Shown piece after piece: positions 26,553 to 35,295 of a stretch of 64,000 nucleotides of DNA. Source of the stretch: Stenotrophomonas sp. ZAC14D1_NAIMI4_1 (GTDB lineage Bacteria > Pseudomonadota > Gammaproteobacteria > Xanthomonadales > Xanthomonadaceae); contig NZ_CP026001.1 in the NCBI RefSeq assembly GCF_003086775.1, positions 2,754,407 through 2,818,406 on the forward strand. Direction: 5' to 3'. The position numbers and the translations under genes were made by a program. Every line of letters starts with the position of its first letter. The stretch's first letter is position 1. The notes below the pieces were generated by a model. That model did not search any database, was not told the origin of the DNA, and was given only the letters and a program-made list of their open reading frames with translations.

Positions 26553-27932
26553 CTACAGCACCTGCGGCCGGCACAGCAGGCTGAAACTGGCACCGCCCAG
26601 CCGCGACTCCCCTGCCGTCACACGGAACCCGTGCAGGCCAGCAATGGCCGCCACGATCGACAGGCCCAGGCCGAACCCCCCGCCCTCGCTCGCATCGGCC
26701 CGATGGAACCGCTGGAACACCAGGCTGCGCTCCGCCTCGGGAATGCCCGGGCCGGAATCCTCCACCACGATGCACGTGGCAGTGTCCTGTACCCGCGCGG
26801 CCAGCCGCACCCGGCCGCCCTCCGGCGCAAACCGGATCGCGTTGTCCAGCAGGTTGCCGATCGCCTCGAACAACAGCCCACGATCACCCACCACGCCAGG
26901 CAGATCCGCCGCCAGTTCCAGCTCCAGCCATTGGCCCTTTTCCTCGGCCAGCGGCGCGTAGAACGCGTGGATCTCGTGCAGCAGCGCCTCCGGCGCCAGC
27001 GCGACGAAACCGGAGCGGCGCTGGTGGTCCTCCAGCTCGGAAATACGCAGCAGCGCGCGGAAACGCGCCATCAGCGTATCGGTCTCGTCCAGCACCTGCT
27101 CCAGCGCAAGCGCCTGCGGTTCACCATCGCCCACCTGCTGGCGCATGCGGTACAGCTGCGCGCGCAGACGGGTCAGCGGCGTGCGCAGGTCGTGGGCGAT
27201 GTTGTCGCACACCCCTTTGACCTCGGTCATCAACTGCTCGATGCGGTCGAGCATCGCGTTGACGATCGAGGCCAGCATGTCCAGTTCATCGCGGCGGCTG
27301 GACAACGGCAGGCGCTGCCCCAGGTTGCCGGCCACGATCTGCGCGGTGGCCTGTTCAATGGCCTGGATGCGCCGCAGTGGCCGCCGGCGCAGCAGGTGCC
27401 AGCCGAGCAGGCCGGGCACCAGGGTCAGCGACACGCCCCACAGCAGCGCATCAAGAATCAGGTGATTCACCTCGTTCAAGGGACCGCTGTAGCGCACCAG
27501 CACCAGGATGCGGCCGTCGCGGGTCGGCATCGCCAGGCCGAAGCCACGCTTGCCCTGCGCGTTGGCATCGGTGATCGGCAGGCCCGATACCGGGTGCGCG
27601 CTGCCATCGCGCGGCAGCTGCGCCGGCAGGGTTTTCAGCACCCCGGCCAGCGGCTGGCCCTGCGGGGTGAACAGCCCGTACGCGTCGATGCCATGCAGGT
27701 CGTAGCGCCGGTTCTCGCGCAGGGCTTCGGTCAGCGCGTCGCCGGTGAAGTGTTCGAACAGGTGCGCCCGCTGCAGGACCGCCGACTGCGCCAGCTCGTC
27801 CAGGTACAGCGACACCCGCCAGTACAGCACGCCCAGCAGCACGCACGACCACGCCACGAACAGCAGGCTGTACAGCCCCAGCAGGCGGCTGCTGGACGAA
27901 CGCCAGCCGTCAGACAGTTTCGCTGAGGACAT
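26553..27932 (-). CDS. Sensor histidine kinase, two-component system
   Basis: About 459 residues: membrane helix (~15-35), periplasmic sensor (~40-155), second helix (~160-185), HAMP, then the H-box (NIAHDLRTPLTRLR, with the phosphorylated His), N-box (GNLLDNAIRFAP) and glycine boxes (VEDSGPGIP, GFGLGLSIV). It autophosphorylates and passes phosphate to the response regulator encoded just upstream, whose gene it overlaps by 23 bp. I prefer ATG at 27932; GTG at 27938 is possible. Signal unknown; efflux control is inferred from the shared box. Confidence 0.9.
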   Translation of the reverse strand: MSSAKLSDGWRSSSSRLLGLYSLLFVAWSCVLLGVLYWRVSLYLDELAQSAVLQRAHLFEHFTGDALTEALRENRRYDLHGIDAYGLFTPQGQPLAGVLKTLPAQLPRDGSAHPVSGLPITDANAQGKRGFGLAMPTRDGRILVLVRYSGPLNEVNHLILDALLWGVSLTLVPGLLGWHLLRRRPLRRIQAIEQATAQIVAGNLGQRLPLSSRRDELDMLASIVNAMLDRIEQLMTEVKGVCDNIAHDLRTPLTRLRAQLYRMRQQVGDGEPQALALEQVLDETDTLMARFRALLRISELEDHQRRSGFVALAPEALLHEIHAFYAPLAEEKGQWLELELAADLPGVVGDRGLLFEAIGNLLDNAIRFAPEGGRVRLAARVQDTATCIVVEDSGPGIPEAERSLVFQRFHRADASEGGGFGLGLSIVAAIAGLHGFRVTAGESRLGGASFSLLCRPQVL

Positions 27933-28593
27933 AGCCACTGCCGCGCACGGTACGGATCAGCGACGGCAGGTCGGCCTGGTCGAGCTTGCGCCGCAGGCGG
28001 CCGATATGGACGTCGATCAGGTTGGTGCCGGGGTCGAAGTGGTAGCCCCACACTTCCTCGAACAGCATCATCCGGGTCAACACCTGCCCGGCGTTGCGCA
28101 TCAGGTATTCCAGCAGCTTGAACTCGGTCGGCAGCAGGCTCAGGCTGCGGCCACCCCGGTGGGCGGTGCGCGCCAGCAGGTCCAGCTGCAGGTCGCCCAC
28201 GCGCAGCACGGTCTCGTTGCTGGCCGGCTGCTGGCGGCGACGCAGCAGCACTTCCACCCGCGCAGCCATCTCGTCGGAGGCGAACGGCTTGGTCAGGTAG
28301 TCATCGCCGCCGGCACGCAGGCCGCGCACGCGCTCGTCCACGTCGGACAACGCGCTGAGCATCAGCACCGGGGTCTGCACGCCGATGCGGCGCAGGGTGG
28401 TGACGATGGCCAGCCCATCCAGCCCGGGCAGCATGCGGTCCAGGGTGATGGCGTCGTAGTCGCCGCTGGCGGCGCGGACCAGGCCTTCACGGCCGTCGGC
28501 CACCCAGTCCACCTGCAGCCCATGGTTGCCCAGCTCCGCCACGATTTCCTGGGCGGTGATGGCATCGTCCTCGATGGTCAATACGCGCGACAT
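27910..28593 (-). CDS. OmpR-family response regulator
   Basis: 227 residues. The receiver has acidic IEDDAIT, phospho-acceptor Asp in ITLDRMLPGLDG and Lys in LTKPF. The winged-helix DNA-binding domain contains LLPTEFKLLEYLMRN and VDVHIGRLRRKLD-type (here IDVHIGRLRRKL) signatures. It is first in the two-gene operon with the sensor kinase. A palindromic box 57 bp upstream is nearly identical to one before the RND permease, so the regulator likely controls itself and the pump. Confidence 0.92.
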   Translation of the reverse strand: MSRVLTIEDDAITAQEIVAELGNHGLQVDWVADGREGLVRAASGDYDAITLDRMLPGLDGLAIVTTLRRIGVQTPVLMLSALSDVDERVRGLRAGGDDYLTKPFASDEMAARVEVLLRRRQQPASNETVLRVGDLQLDLLARTAHRGGRSLSLLPTEFKLLEYLMRNAGQVLTRMMLFEEVWGYHFDPGTNLIDVHIGRLRRKLDQADLPSLIRTVRGSGYVLSETV

Positions 28594-28649
28594 GGGCACC
28601 GCTGAAGTCCAGACTCGCCCATGCTCGCCAAATCGGCCGGTGCGGGCAA

Positions 28650-28666
28650 ATGAAACATGCTTCATG
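28650..28666 (-). promoter_or_regulatory. Predicted response-regulator box upstream of its own gene
   Basis: ATGAAACATGCTTCATG, an imperfect palindrome differing at only two central bases from the box at 25922-25938. It is placed where autoregulation would be expected. Confidence 0.7.
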
Positions 28667-28688
28667 CGGGCGCCCGGTACGTACCGGT

Positions 28689-30872
28689 TCAGCCCGGCTC
28701 GTTGTCCTCGTTGGGCAGTTCGCCCAGTTCGCCCTGCACCTGCACGTTGTTGCGGCCCATGGCCTTGGCCCGGTAGCACTGGGCATCGGCGGAGGCCACC
28801 GCCTCATCCACGGTCATGCCCGTCTCAAGCGGCGCAATGCCGATGCTGGCGCCGATGCGCAGCCGTGCCGTGTCCCACGGAATGGACAGTGCGGCCAGGG
28901 TCTGCAGCAGTTCGCGGCCGATGCGGGCGGCACGGCGCGGGCCACAGCCAGGCAGGATCACCGCGAATTCGTCGCCCCCCAGCCGCGCCACGATGTCCGA
29001 ATCGCGCACGCCGTGGCGCAGTACGCTGGCCACCGCCCACAGCACGGCATCGCCGGCCAGATGGCCCCAGGTGTCGTTGACCGGCTTGAAGCGGTCCAGG
29101 TCGATGAACATCAGCGAGGCGGCCTGGCCGGTGCGCTCGACGCGGGTGATCGCCTGCTGTAGGTGCGCCTCGAAACCCCGGCGGTTGCCCAGTTCGGTCA
29201 GCGGGTCGATCTCGGCCAGGTGGCGTGCCTCGCGCTGGCGGGCGCGCTGCTGGGTATCGTCGCGCAGCACCCACACCGCGCCGCGCACGTGGCCCTCGTC
29301 ATCGCGCAGCCAGGCGCGGGTGAGGTCGACCGGCACCGTCACCGCGCCCATCCGCATCAGCAGGTCGGCGTGCAGGTCCACGGCATTGCTGTCCGGGTCC
29401 AGCAGCACGGCGACGTCCAGCACCGAGCCGGGCGCGTATTCGGTGGTCAGCGACAGCACGTCCTGGACGTTGTGGCCGGCCAGGGTCAGCGCACCATCGC
29501 CAGCCAGCATGCGCACGGCGGCGGCATTGGCGTACTCGATGCGCCCGGCCAGGGTGACGCTCAGCACCAGGTCGGCCACCGCATCCAGGGTGATGCGGCT
29601 GCGCTGCTCGCTTTCGTACAGGCGCTGCTCGCTGCTGCGCTGGGCGGTGACGTCCTGGATCTGCGACACGAAATGCAGCGGCTCGCCACGCTCGTTGCGC
29701 ACCAGCGAGACCGACAGGCGCGCCCAGATGGTGTTGCCATCGCGGTCCAGGTAGCGCTTTTCCAGATGGTAATGATTGCGCCGGCCGGCCAGCAGGTCCT
29801 GCACCAGGGCCAGGTCGTTCTGCAGGTCGGCCGGGTGGGTCAGGCGCTGGAAATCGACCTGCAGCAGCTCTTCGCGCGGGTAGCCGAGGATGCGGCACAG
29901 TGCTTCGTTGACGTCCAGCCAGCGCCCTTCGAGCGAGACCAGGGCCATGCCCAGCGCCGCCGAGGTGAACGCACCGGCGAACTTGTCCGCCGCCAGCCGC
30001 GCATCGGCACGCGCCTGCTGCATCTCGGTGATGTCGATGGCCATGCCGACGTAGCCGATGCGCTGGCCGTCGGCACCGTCCATGCGGCTGATCGACAGGC
30101 GCACCTGGCGGCGCTGGCCATCCTTGCGCAGGAAGGTCCACTGCCGCGAGAACGTGCGGCCCTGGGCCTGCGCCGTCATGGCCTGGAAAATCGTCGGCAG
30201 GCGCCCCTCGGCATCGGCCAGCGGCGCCAGGAACACGGCCATCTCTTCAGGCTCATGGAAGATGCCCGGGTCGACCCGGCCCACCACGTCGTCGGCCGAA
30301 TAGCCCAGCAGGCGCTCGGCGCCGGTGTTGAACAGGGTGATCGTGCCCTGCGGGTCAGTGGCCATCACCGCCACTTCGTCGGATGCATCGACCAGCGCCT
30401 GCAGCCGCTGGCGCATTTCCGCCGCGTCCTGCCGGGCCTGCTGCAGTTCGGTCACATCGTCATGGGCGCCGGCCATCCACAGCGGTCGCCCCTGCCCGTC
30501 CCACTCGAACACGCGCCCGCGGTCATGGATCCAGATCCAGCGGCCGTCCTTGTGGCGCATGCGCAGCAGGCACGCGTATTGATCGGTGTGCCCCTGGAAA
30601 TGCGCTTCCAGCGCCGCATCCGAACGCGCCAGGTCATCGGGATGGACCAATGCCTGGAACGTGTCCTGGCTTACCGGCTCCAGGTCTTCCTGGCGGTAGC
30701 CGACGATCTCCGCCCAGCGCGCGTTGATGCGCATCTGGCCGGTCTGCACGTTCCATTCCCAGGTGCCGGCGGCGGTGCCTTCAATGATCATCGCCAGGCG
30801 GCGACGGTCTTCGGCCAGCTCCAGCAGGCGGCGCTCGACCAGGGTGCCTTCGTTGTTGCCGGGGCCGCCCAT
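28689..30872 (-). CDS. Multi-PAS diguanylate cyclase
   Basis: About 727 residues. Four PAS/PAC sensor units lie in tandem (roughly 25-150, 150-275, 280-405 and 410-540; the first has the PAS3-like WEWNVQTGQMRINARWAEI). A GGDEF domain follows with intact RLGGDEFAVIL and metal-binding FIDLDRFK. It should make cyclic di-GMP from GTP. An RxxD inhibitory site is not evident near the expected place. There is no membrane segment, so it is cytosolic. ATG at 30872 was chosen because it directly precedes the first coiled helix; no clear Shine-Dalgarno is seen, so the start is uncertain. No EAL domain. Confidence 0.88.
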   Translation of the reverse strand: MGGPGNNEGTLVERRLLELAEDRRRLAMIIEGTAAGTWEWNVQTGQMRINARWAEIVGYRQEDLEPVSQDTFQALVHPDDLARSDAALEAHFQGHTDQYACLLRMRHKDGRWIWIHDRGRVFEWDGQGRPLWMAGAHDDVTELQQARQDAAEMRQRLQALVDASDEVAVMATDPQGTITLFNTGAERLLGYSADDVVGRVDPGIFHEPEEMAVFLAPLADAEGRLPTIFQAMTAQAQGRTFSRQWTFLRKDGQRRQVRLSISRMDGADGQRIGYVGMAIDITEMQQARADARLAADKFAGAFTSAALGMALVSLEGRWLDVNEALCRILGYPREELLQVDFQRLTHPADLQNDLALVQDLLAGRRNHYHLEKRYLDRDGNTIWARLSVSLVRNERGEPLHFVSQIQDVTAQRSSEQRLYESEQRSRITLDAVADLVLSVTLAGRIEYANAAAVRMLAGDGALTLAGHNVQDVLSLTTEYAPGSVLDVAVLLDPDSNAVDLHADLLMRMGAVTVPVDLTRAWLRDDEGHVRGAVWVLRDDTQQRARQREARHLAEIDPLTELGNRRGFEAHLQQAITRVERTGQAASLMFIDLDRFKPVNDTWGHLAGDAVLWAVASVLRHGVRDSDIVARLGGDEFAVILPGCGPRRAARIGRELLQTLAALSIPWDTARLRIGASIGIAPLETGMTVDEAVASADAQCYRAKAMGRNNVQVQGELGELPNEDNEPG

Positions 30873-31044
30873 CAGCGCCCCGTGCCCTGCGCGCACGCGC
30901 GCGCCGGCCGCAGCAGTGGGCTGCAACCGTGGTGGATGCTGGCGGGTACGATTGGCGCCACGGCCCTCCCCCGGCGACGTCGGGACGGCCCGATGGCCCC
31001 CCATGGGCGCAAGTGTGCGCACTGCGGGGGAACCTCGACAAGTC

Positions 31045-31074
31045 CCCCCACCCGGGCCGCAGCACGGGTGGGGG
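31045..31074 (-). terminator. Terminator downstream of tex
   Basis: A perfect 10-bp stem (CCCCCACCCG at 31045-31054 with 31065-31074) just beyond the tex stop. No T-run is present, but stem strength is high. Confidence 0.55.
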
Positions 31075-31080
31075 CGGAGG

Positions 31081-33468
31081 TCAGCTGCGCTTGGCGCGGG
31101 CGAAGGCGTCGGCCAGGGCGTTGTTGGCCGGTGGCGCCGACTGCGCGGGGCGGCCGCCCGTGCCCTGCCCGCGGTTCTGGCCACGGTTCGGGCCGCCTGC
31201 ATCGCGGCGCGGCCCCTGCCCCTGGCCGCGCTCCTCGCGCTGGCCCGGCCGGCTGGTGGCCTGGCCGGGGGTGTCGTCCAGGCGCCGGGTCAGGGCAATG
31301 CGCTTGCGCGGCACGTCCACCTCCAGCACCTTCACCTTGACGATGTCGCCAGCCTTGACCACGTCGCGCGGATCCTTGACGAAGGTGTCCGACAGCGCCG
31401 AGATATGGATGAGCCCGTCCTGGTGCACGCCGATGTCGACGAAGGCACCGAAGGCGGCCACGTTGCTGACCACGCCTTCCAGCACCATGCCTTCGCGCAG
31501 GTCCTTGATGTCCTCCACGCCTTCGGCGAAGCGGGCGGCCTTGAACTCCGGACGCGGGTCGCGGCCCGGCTTTTCCAGTTCCTTGAGGATGTCGCGCACG
31601 GTCGGCACGCCGAAGGTCGCATCGGTGAACTGCTCGGCTTTCAGGCCACGCAGGAAGCTGCCGTCGCCGATCAGCGCCTTGATCGGGCGCGCGGTGCTGG
31701 CGACGATGCGCTCGACCACCGGATAGGCTTCCGGGTGCACGGCCGAGGCATCCAGCGGCTGGTCTCCATCGGCGATGCGCAGGAAGCCGGCGCACTGCTC
31801 GAAGGTCTTTTCGCCCAGGCGCGCGACCTTCAGCAGGTCCTTGCGGCGCTTGAACGGGCCGTTGTCATCGCGGTGGCGCACGATGTTCTCGGCCACCGTG
31901 GACGACAGGCCGGACACGCGCGACAGCAGCGCGGCCGACGCGGTGTTGACGTAGACGCCGACAGCGTTCACGCAGTCCTCCACGCGCGCATCCAGCGCCC
32001 GTGCCAGGCGGTACTGGTCCACATCGTGCTGGTACTGGCCAACGCCGATCGCCTTGGGTTCGATCTTCACCAGTTCGGCCAGCGGGTCCTGCAGGCGGCG
32101 GGCGATCGACACCGCGCCACGCAGCGACACGTCCAGGCCGGGGAACTCCCTGGCCGCAAATTCAGACGCCGAGTACACCGAGGCACCGGCCTCGCTGACC
32201 ACCACCTTCTGCAGCTTCGGGTTGCCCGCGGCCTTGATCGCCTCACCGGCCAGCTTGTCGGTCTCGCGGCTGGCGGTGCCGTTGCCGATCGCGATCAGTT
32301 CGACGTTGTGCTTGGCGCACAGCTGCCTGATCGTCTGCAGCGACTGGTCCCACTGCCGGCGCGGCTCGTGCGGGTAGATGGTCTCGGTGGCCACCAGCTT
32401 GCCGGTGGCATCGACCACGGCGATCTTGCAGCCGGTGCGGATGCCCGGATCCAGGCCCAGCACGGTCTTCGGCCCGGCCGGCGCGGCCAGCAGCAGGTCC
32501 TTCAGGTTGTCACCGAACACGGCAATGGCGTCGGCCTCGGCCTTCTCGCGGGCCTGGTTGAACAGGTCCAGCAGCAGGTGCGTGTGCAGCTTCGCGCGCC
32601 AGGTCAGGCGGCAGGCATCGAGCAGCCAGCGATCGCCGGCGCGGCCCTGGTCGGCGATGCCGGCCTTGCGTGCCACGCGGCCTTCGGCGTACTGGTGGCC
32701 GGCTTCGGCATCGCTGCCCGGATCCAGCTCCAGGAACAGGATCTCTTCGCGGCGCGCACGGAACAGCGCCAGCAGGCGGTGCGAGGGAATCTTCGCCAGC
32801 GATTCGGCGTGCTCGAAATAATCGCGGTACTTGGCGCCCTCGGTTTCCTTGCCTTCGGCCACGCGGGCGCGGATGACGCCGGTTTCGCCCAGCCAGGTGC
32901 GCAGTTCGCCCACCAGCGCGGCATCTTCGCCCCAGCGCTCCATCAGGATCGCGCGGGCGCCTTCCAGCGCCGCCTTGGTATCGGCCACGCCCTTTTCGGC
33001 ATCGACGAAGGTGGCAGCGAACACCTGCGGGTCCTGCGTAGGGTCGCCCAGCAGGCCATCGGCCAGCGGCTCCAGCCCGGCCTCGCGGGCGATCTGCGCG
33101 CGGGTGCGGCGCTTGGGCTTGTACGGCAGGTACAGATCTTCCAGGCGGCTCTTGGTATCGGCCGCGAGGATGTCGTTGCGCAGCGCGTCGCTCAGCTTGC
33201 CCTGCTCGCCGATGCTGGCCAGCACTGCGGCGCGGCGGTCTTCCAGCTCGCGCAGGTAGGTCAGGCGTACTTCGAGGTTGCGCAGCTGGGTGTCGTCCAG
33301 GCCACCGGTCACTTCCTTGCGGTAGCGGGCGATGAACGGAACGCTGGCGCCCTCGTCGAGCAGGCCGACCGCGGCACGTACCTGGGCGGACTGGGCACCG
33401 ATCTCGTCGGCGATGGTCTGGGCGATCTGCTGGGCGAGCGCGCTCTGGGCGTTCTTGGCGTCGTGCAT
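31081..33468 (-). CDS. tex: Tex-family transcription accessory protein
   Basis: 795 residues, the normal length for Tex. The order is an N-terminal helical domain, a YqgF/RuvC-like fold ([21 protein letters not shown]), helix-hairpin-helix repeats ([15 protein letters not shown] and following) and a C-terminal S1 RNA-binding domain ([20 protein letters not shown]). The tail beyond S1 is Gly/Arg/Gln-rich, often seen in RNA-binding proteins. Tex binds nucleic acids and affects transcription and toxin expression in Bordetella. ATG at 33468 (MHDAKNAQ) matches the family start. Confidence 0.95.
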   Translation of the reverse strand: MHDAKNAQSALAQQIAQTIADEIGAQSAQVRAAVGLLDEGASVPFIARYRKEVTGGLDDTQLRNLEVRLTYLRELEDRRAAVLASIGEQGKLSDALRNDILAADTKSRLEDLYLPYKPKRRTRAQIAREAGLEPLADGLLGDPTQDPQVFAATFVDAEKGVADTKAALEGARAILMERWGEDAALVGELRTWLGETGVIRARVAEGKETEGAKYRDYFEHAESLAKIPSHRLLALFRARREEILFLELDPGSDAEAGHQYAEGRVARKAGIADQGRAGDRWLLDACRLTWRAKLHTHLLLDLFNQAREKAEADAIAVFGDNLKDLLLAAPAGPKTVLGLDPGIRTGCKIAVVDATGKLVATETIYPHEPRRQWDQSLQTIRQLCAKHNVELIAIGNGTASRETDKLAGEAIKAAGNPKLQKVVVSEAGASVYSASEFAAREFPGLDVSLRGAVSIARRLQDPLAELVKIEPKAIGVGQYQHDVDQYRLARALDARVEDCVNAVGVYVNTASAALLSRVSGLSSTVAENIVRHRDDNGPFKRRKDLLKVARLGEKTFEQCAGFLRIADGDQPLDASAVHPEAYPVVERIVASTARPIKALIGDGSFLRGLKAEQFTDATFGVPTVRDILKELEKPGRDPRPEFKAARFAEGVEDIKDLREGMVLEGVVSNVAAFGAFVDIGVHQDGLIHISALSDTFVKDPRDVVKAGDIVKVKVLEVDVPRKRIALTRRLDDTPGQATSRPGQREERGQGQGPRRDAGGPNRGQNRGQGTGGRPAQSAPPANNALADAFARAKRS

Positions 33469-33579
33469 TGCTTCAGGTCTGGGCCGCGTTACGGGAAGGC
33501 CCCATTCTGGCAACCCACGGCCAAGCGGGACAAGGCGTTGACAGGCGGTGGGATTCAGCCTCCGGCGGCCGGTCTGGAC

Positions 33580-33613
33580 GCCGGCATCCTGGCGGGGGGG
33601 CTGGGATGCCGGC
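33580..33613 (-). terminator. Hairpin downstream of the 71-residue gene
   Basis: GCCGGCATCC (33580-33589) pairs perfectly with 33604-33613 between the small gene's stop and the tex start. A terminator is the simplest reading. Confidence 0.5.
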
Positions 33614-33656
33614 GCGGGCGCGCGATGGTGGGCGCGCCCTGCCGCGTGCTACGGGG

Positions 33657-33872
33657 TCAACGGTAGTGGCGGGCGGCGCGCTGCATGACGATGTCGTCGC
33701 GCAGGCTTTCCAGGGCCATCAACCGGACCTTGCCGACACCCTGCAGTTCCATGAACCGCTCGGTGTAGAACTCCGGCCCCAGCGCGGTGTCGGCGCGGGA
33801 TTTGCTGAAGCCGTAGGGCACCACGCCCTTCTCGCCATCCTTGCTACCACCGACATAAAGAACGATTGCCAT
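33657..33872 (-). CDS. Unknown 71-residue protein
   Basis: A small soluble protein starting MAIVLYVGGSKDGEKG, with a mixed alpha/beta look and a basic C-terminus QRAARHYR. A strong GGAGGAAG stands about 6 bp before the ATG, supporting real expression. The 200 bp upstream are clearly more AT-rich than the rest of the window, which could mean a strong promoter or transferred DNA. Not recognised. Confidence 0.65.
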   Translation of the reverse strand: MAIVLYVGGSKDGEKGVVPYGFSKSRADTALGPEFYTERFMELQGVGKVRLMALESLRDDIVMQRAARHYR

Positions 33873-34131
33873 GTGATGTCTTCCTCCAAATTGCTACTGC
33901 GTACTGCACACGATGAGCGGTACTTGCGAGCTCATCGGGATAGAGCTTACCGCGATCAAGCTGACTGGAACGTCACGAAGGCTAATGACGATCGGTTGCA
34001 TGCAGATGACTGCCGGATCACTGCAGAACGCTTACATATCCTTAACTTCCGGCTAACAAACGGGGGTTTCCAGCCAACGGCGCAGCCCCTCGTGGGTGGT
34101 GGGTGACGCGACTGGCATTGCGAGCCGGGCC

Positions 34132-34227
34132 GGGCGGGGTGGATTCGCGGGACACGCCGTAAACCCATCCATGGGGGCTCGATGGCGCCATCCATGGCGC
34201 CAACGGTCCCGCGAACCCACCCCGCCC
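34132..34227 (+). repeat. Structured element copy A2
   Basis: A 22-bp outer stem with one mismatch (34132-34153 with 34206-34227) closes a 52-nt core (34154-34205) identical to the A1 core at 51 of 52 positions. Stem sequences of A1 and A2 differ strongly. Hairpins CCC-ATCCAT-GGG and TGGCGCC-ATCCAT-GGCGCCA. Confidence 0.85.
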
Positions 34228-34418
34228 GTCCCCTGACGGTTCCCGGGTGCCTCCACCCACGGAAAAGAAAAAGAAGATCAAAAGCAGAGCGGCCTGGCCG
34301 GCCGCTCTTTGCTTCCTGTAGAGCCAAGCCATGCTTGGCTGCGAGCAAGCGCAGCGCGCGACCCGCTTCTGCTGTTCTTTTTCTCTTCCGTGGCTGGACG
34401 CCGCAGGAACGTGTCCGT

Positions 34419-34522
34419 GGCCGGGCAGGTGGGTTGCGCAGGGGCGTGAGCCGCATGGATGCGGCGACCGAGCTTACAGGGACGTACTTGCAGCGCCCCC
34501 TGCGCAATCCACCTGCCCGGCC
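34419..34522 (-). repeat. Structured element copy B2 (inverted, divergent)
   Basis: A 26-bp outer stem with one mismatch (34419-34444 with 34497-34522) closes a 52-nt core (34445-34496). Read on the minus strand it has hairpins TAC-GTCCCT-GTA and GCCGC-ATCCAT-GCGGC, both keeping pairing through compensatory changes relative to B1. Confidence 0.8.
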
Positions 34523-34577
34523 AGCCCGCATGAATCACCGCGCCCCAGCCACGAGGGGCTGCGCCGTTGGCGGGATA

Positions 34578-35030
34578 CTACGGCCACCAGCCATGCCCGA
34601 ACCGGGCGTAACGATCCGCCGCCCGCTCGAACGGGTTGCGCGCACTCACGCCCCCACACAACAGGTAGACCGGCAGGTACAGCGGCCCCAGCACCAGGTA
34701 CTGGTACACGTGCGCCCGCTCGTGGTCATCCAGCCGGATCAGCGGCTCCACGCCCCACCCCGCCTGGTGCGCATAGGTGCGGCACGACATGCCCAGGTCA
34801 TGGCCGGTGTGCAGGATCACATTGCCCAGCGTGATCGCCCCACCCGGCCCCCAGGGCCAGTGGTCGAAGATGAGCGCACAGTCGCGCCCGCTCCAGCGCA
34901 GCTTCGCCCCGCCCAACAGGCCGGCCAGCCCAGCGATCACGCCGATCAGCGTATTGGGCACGGTCCAGGCCGCGCCCAGCACCTGCAGCGCGCGCAGCCA
35001 GAGGGGCCAGGGCCGGGAGGCGGCGTTCAA
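34578..35030 (-). CDS. Membrane protein with HExxH-like motif
   Basis: 150 residues from a TTG start. Hydrophobic segments lie at about 10-40 and 110-130. The sequence DDHERAHVYQYLVLG contains HERAH, an HExxH zinc-protease motif, followed by a hydrophobic run. Whether it is a functional metalloprotease is unknown; no third ligand is certain. The TTG at 35030 overlaps the TGA of the PspC gene (TTGA) with AGG upstream, so translation is coupled; a GTG at 35057 is the alternative start. The family was not recognised. Confidence 0.7.
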   Translation of the reverse strand: MNAASRPWPLWLRALQVLGAAWTVPNTLIGVIAGLAGLLGGAKLRWSGRDCALIFDHWPWGPGGAITLGNVILHTGHDLGMSCRTYAHQAGWGVEPLIRLDDHERAHVYQYLVLGPLYLPVYLLCGGVSARNPFERAADRYARFGHGWWP

Positions 35031-35230
35031 TCGGCCTCGTTCGGGATCAGCAGCCACAGGATCAGATAGATCAGGATGCCGGGGAAAGCCGCCGAGCCGA
35101 TCGAGATCAACACGAACACGATCCGCACCAGGGTCGGGTTCCAGCCGAAGCGATGGGCGATGCCGCCCATCACGCCGGCGATCATGCGATCGTTCAACGA
35201 ACGCGACAGCGTGCGTGGCGTGGTGTTCAT
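35027..35230 (-). CDS. PspC-domain membrane protein
   Basis: 67 residues. The PspC domain is clear (DRMIAGVMGGIAHRFGWNPTLVRIVF-like, here starting at residue 15), followed by one long hydrophobic helix (about 35-62). PspC-type proteins take part in envelope stress responses. It is translationally coupled to the HExxH-motif gene downstream, hinting at a shared envelope role. Confidence 0.88.
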   Translation of the reverse strand: MNTTPRTLSRSLNDRMIAGVMGGIAHRFGWNPTLVRIVFVLISIGSAAFPGILIYLILWLLIPNEAD

Positions 35231-35259
35231 GGCGGTTCTCCTCGGGAATCAGAAGGCAC

Positions 35260-35282
35260 AGTCGAGCGTGGCTCGACTCTAC
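35260..35282 (-). repeat. SMAG/REP palindrome, single
   Basis: A GTAG-headed hairpin on the minus strand, arms GAGTCGAGC/GCTCGACT-like with a short loop. It stands between the DUF5329 gene and the PspC gene. Confidence 0.8.
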
Positions 35283-35295
35283 ACCCGGGCCATGT

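Larger units (their letters stand above)
34073..34571. repeat. Composite mirrored intergenic array, locus 2, with 23-bp terminal inverted repeats
   Basis: This covers most of the 705-bp gene-free gap 33873-34577. The ends (34073-34095 and 34549-34571) are a perfect 23-bp inverted repeat, identical apart from orientation. Inside are element A2 (34132-34227) and inverted element B2 (34419-34522), then an inner imperfect inverted pair (34257-34292 and 34360-34391) starting CCACGGAA with an A/G-rich run. Near the centre lie a terminator-like hairpin (34287-34312) and a GTAG palindrome (34318-34341). No protein-coding gene was found in it. Confidence 0.8.

Noticed and set aside
26145..26961. Several ORFs of 80-250 codons within array locus 1
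   Set aside because: They translate palindromic repeats (recurring MDGA-x-EPPW-like peptides) and occur on both strands; the repeats, not proteins, explain them.
30724..33666. 980-codon open frame antisense to tex and the GGDEF gene
   Set aside because: The opposite strand carries all conserved Tex and PAS/GGDEF motifs.
33956..34834. ORFs within array locus 2
   Set aside because: Same reason: coding-like peptides arise from repeated A/B element cores.
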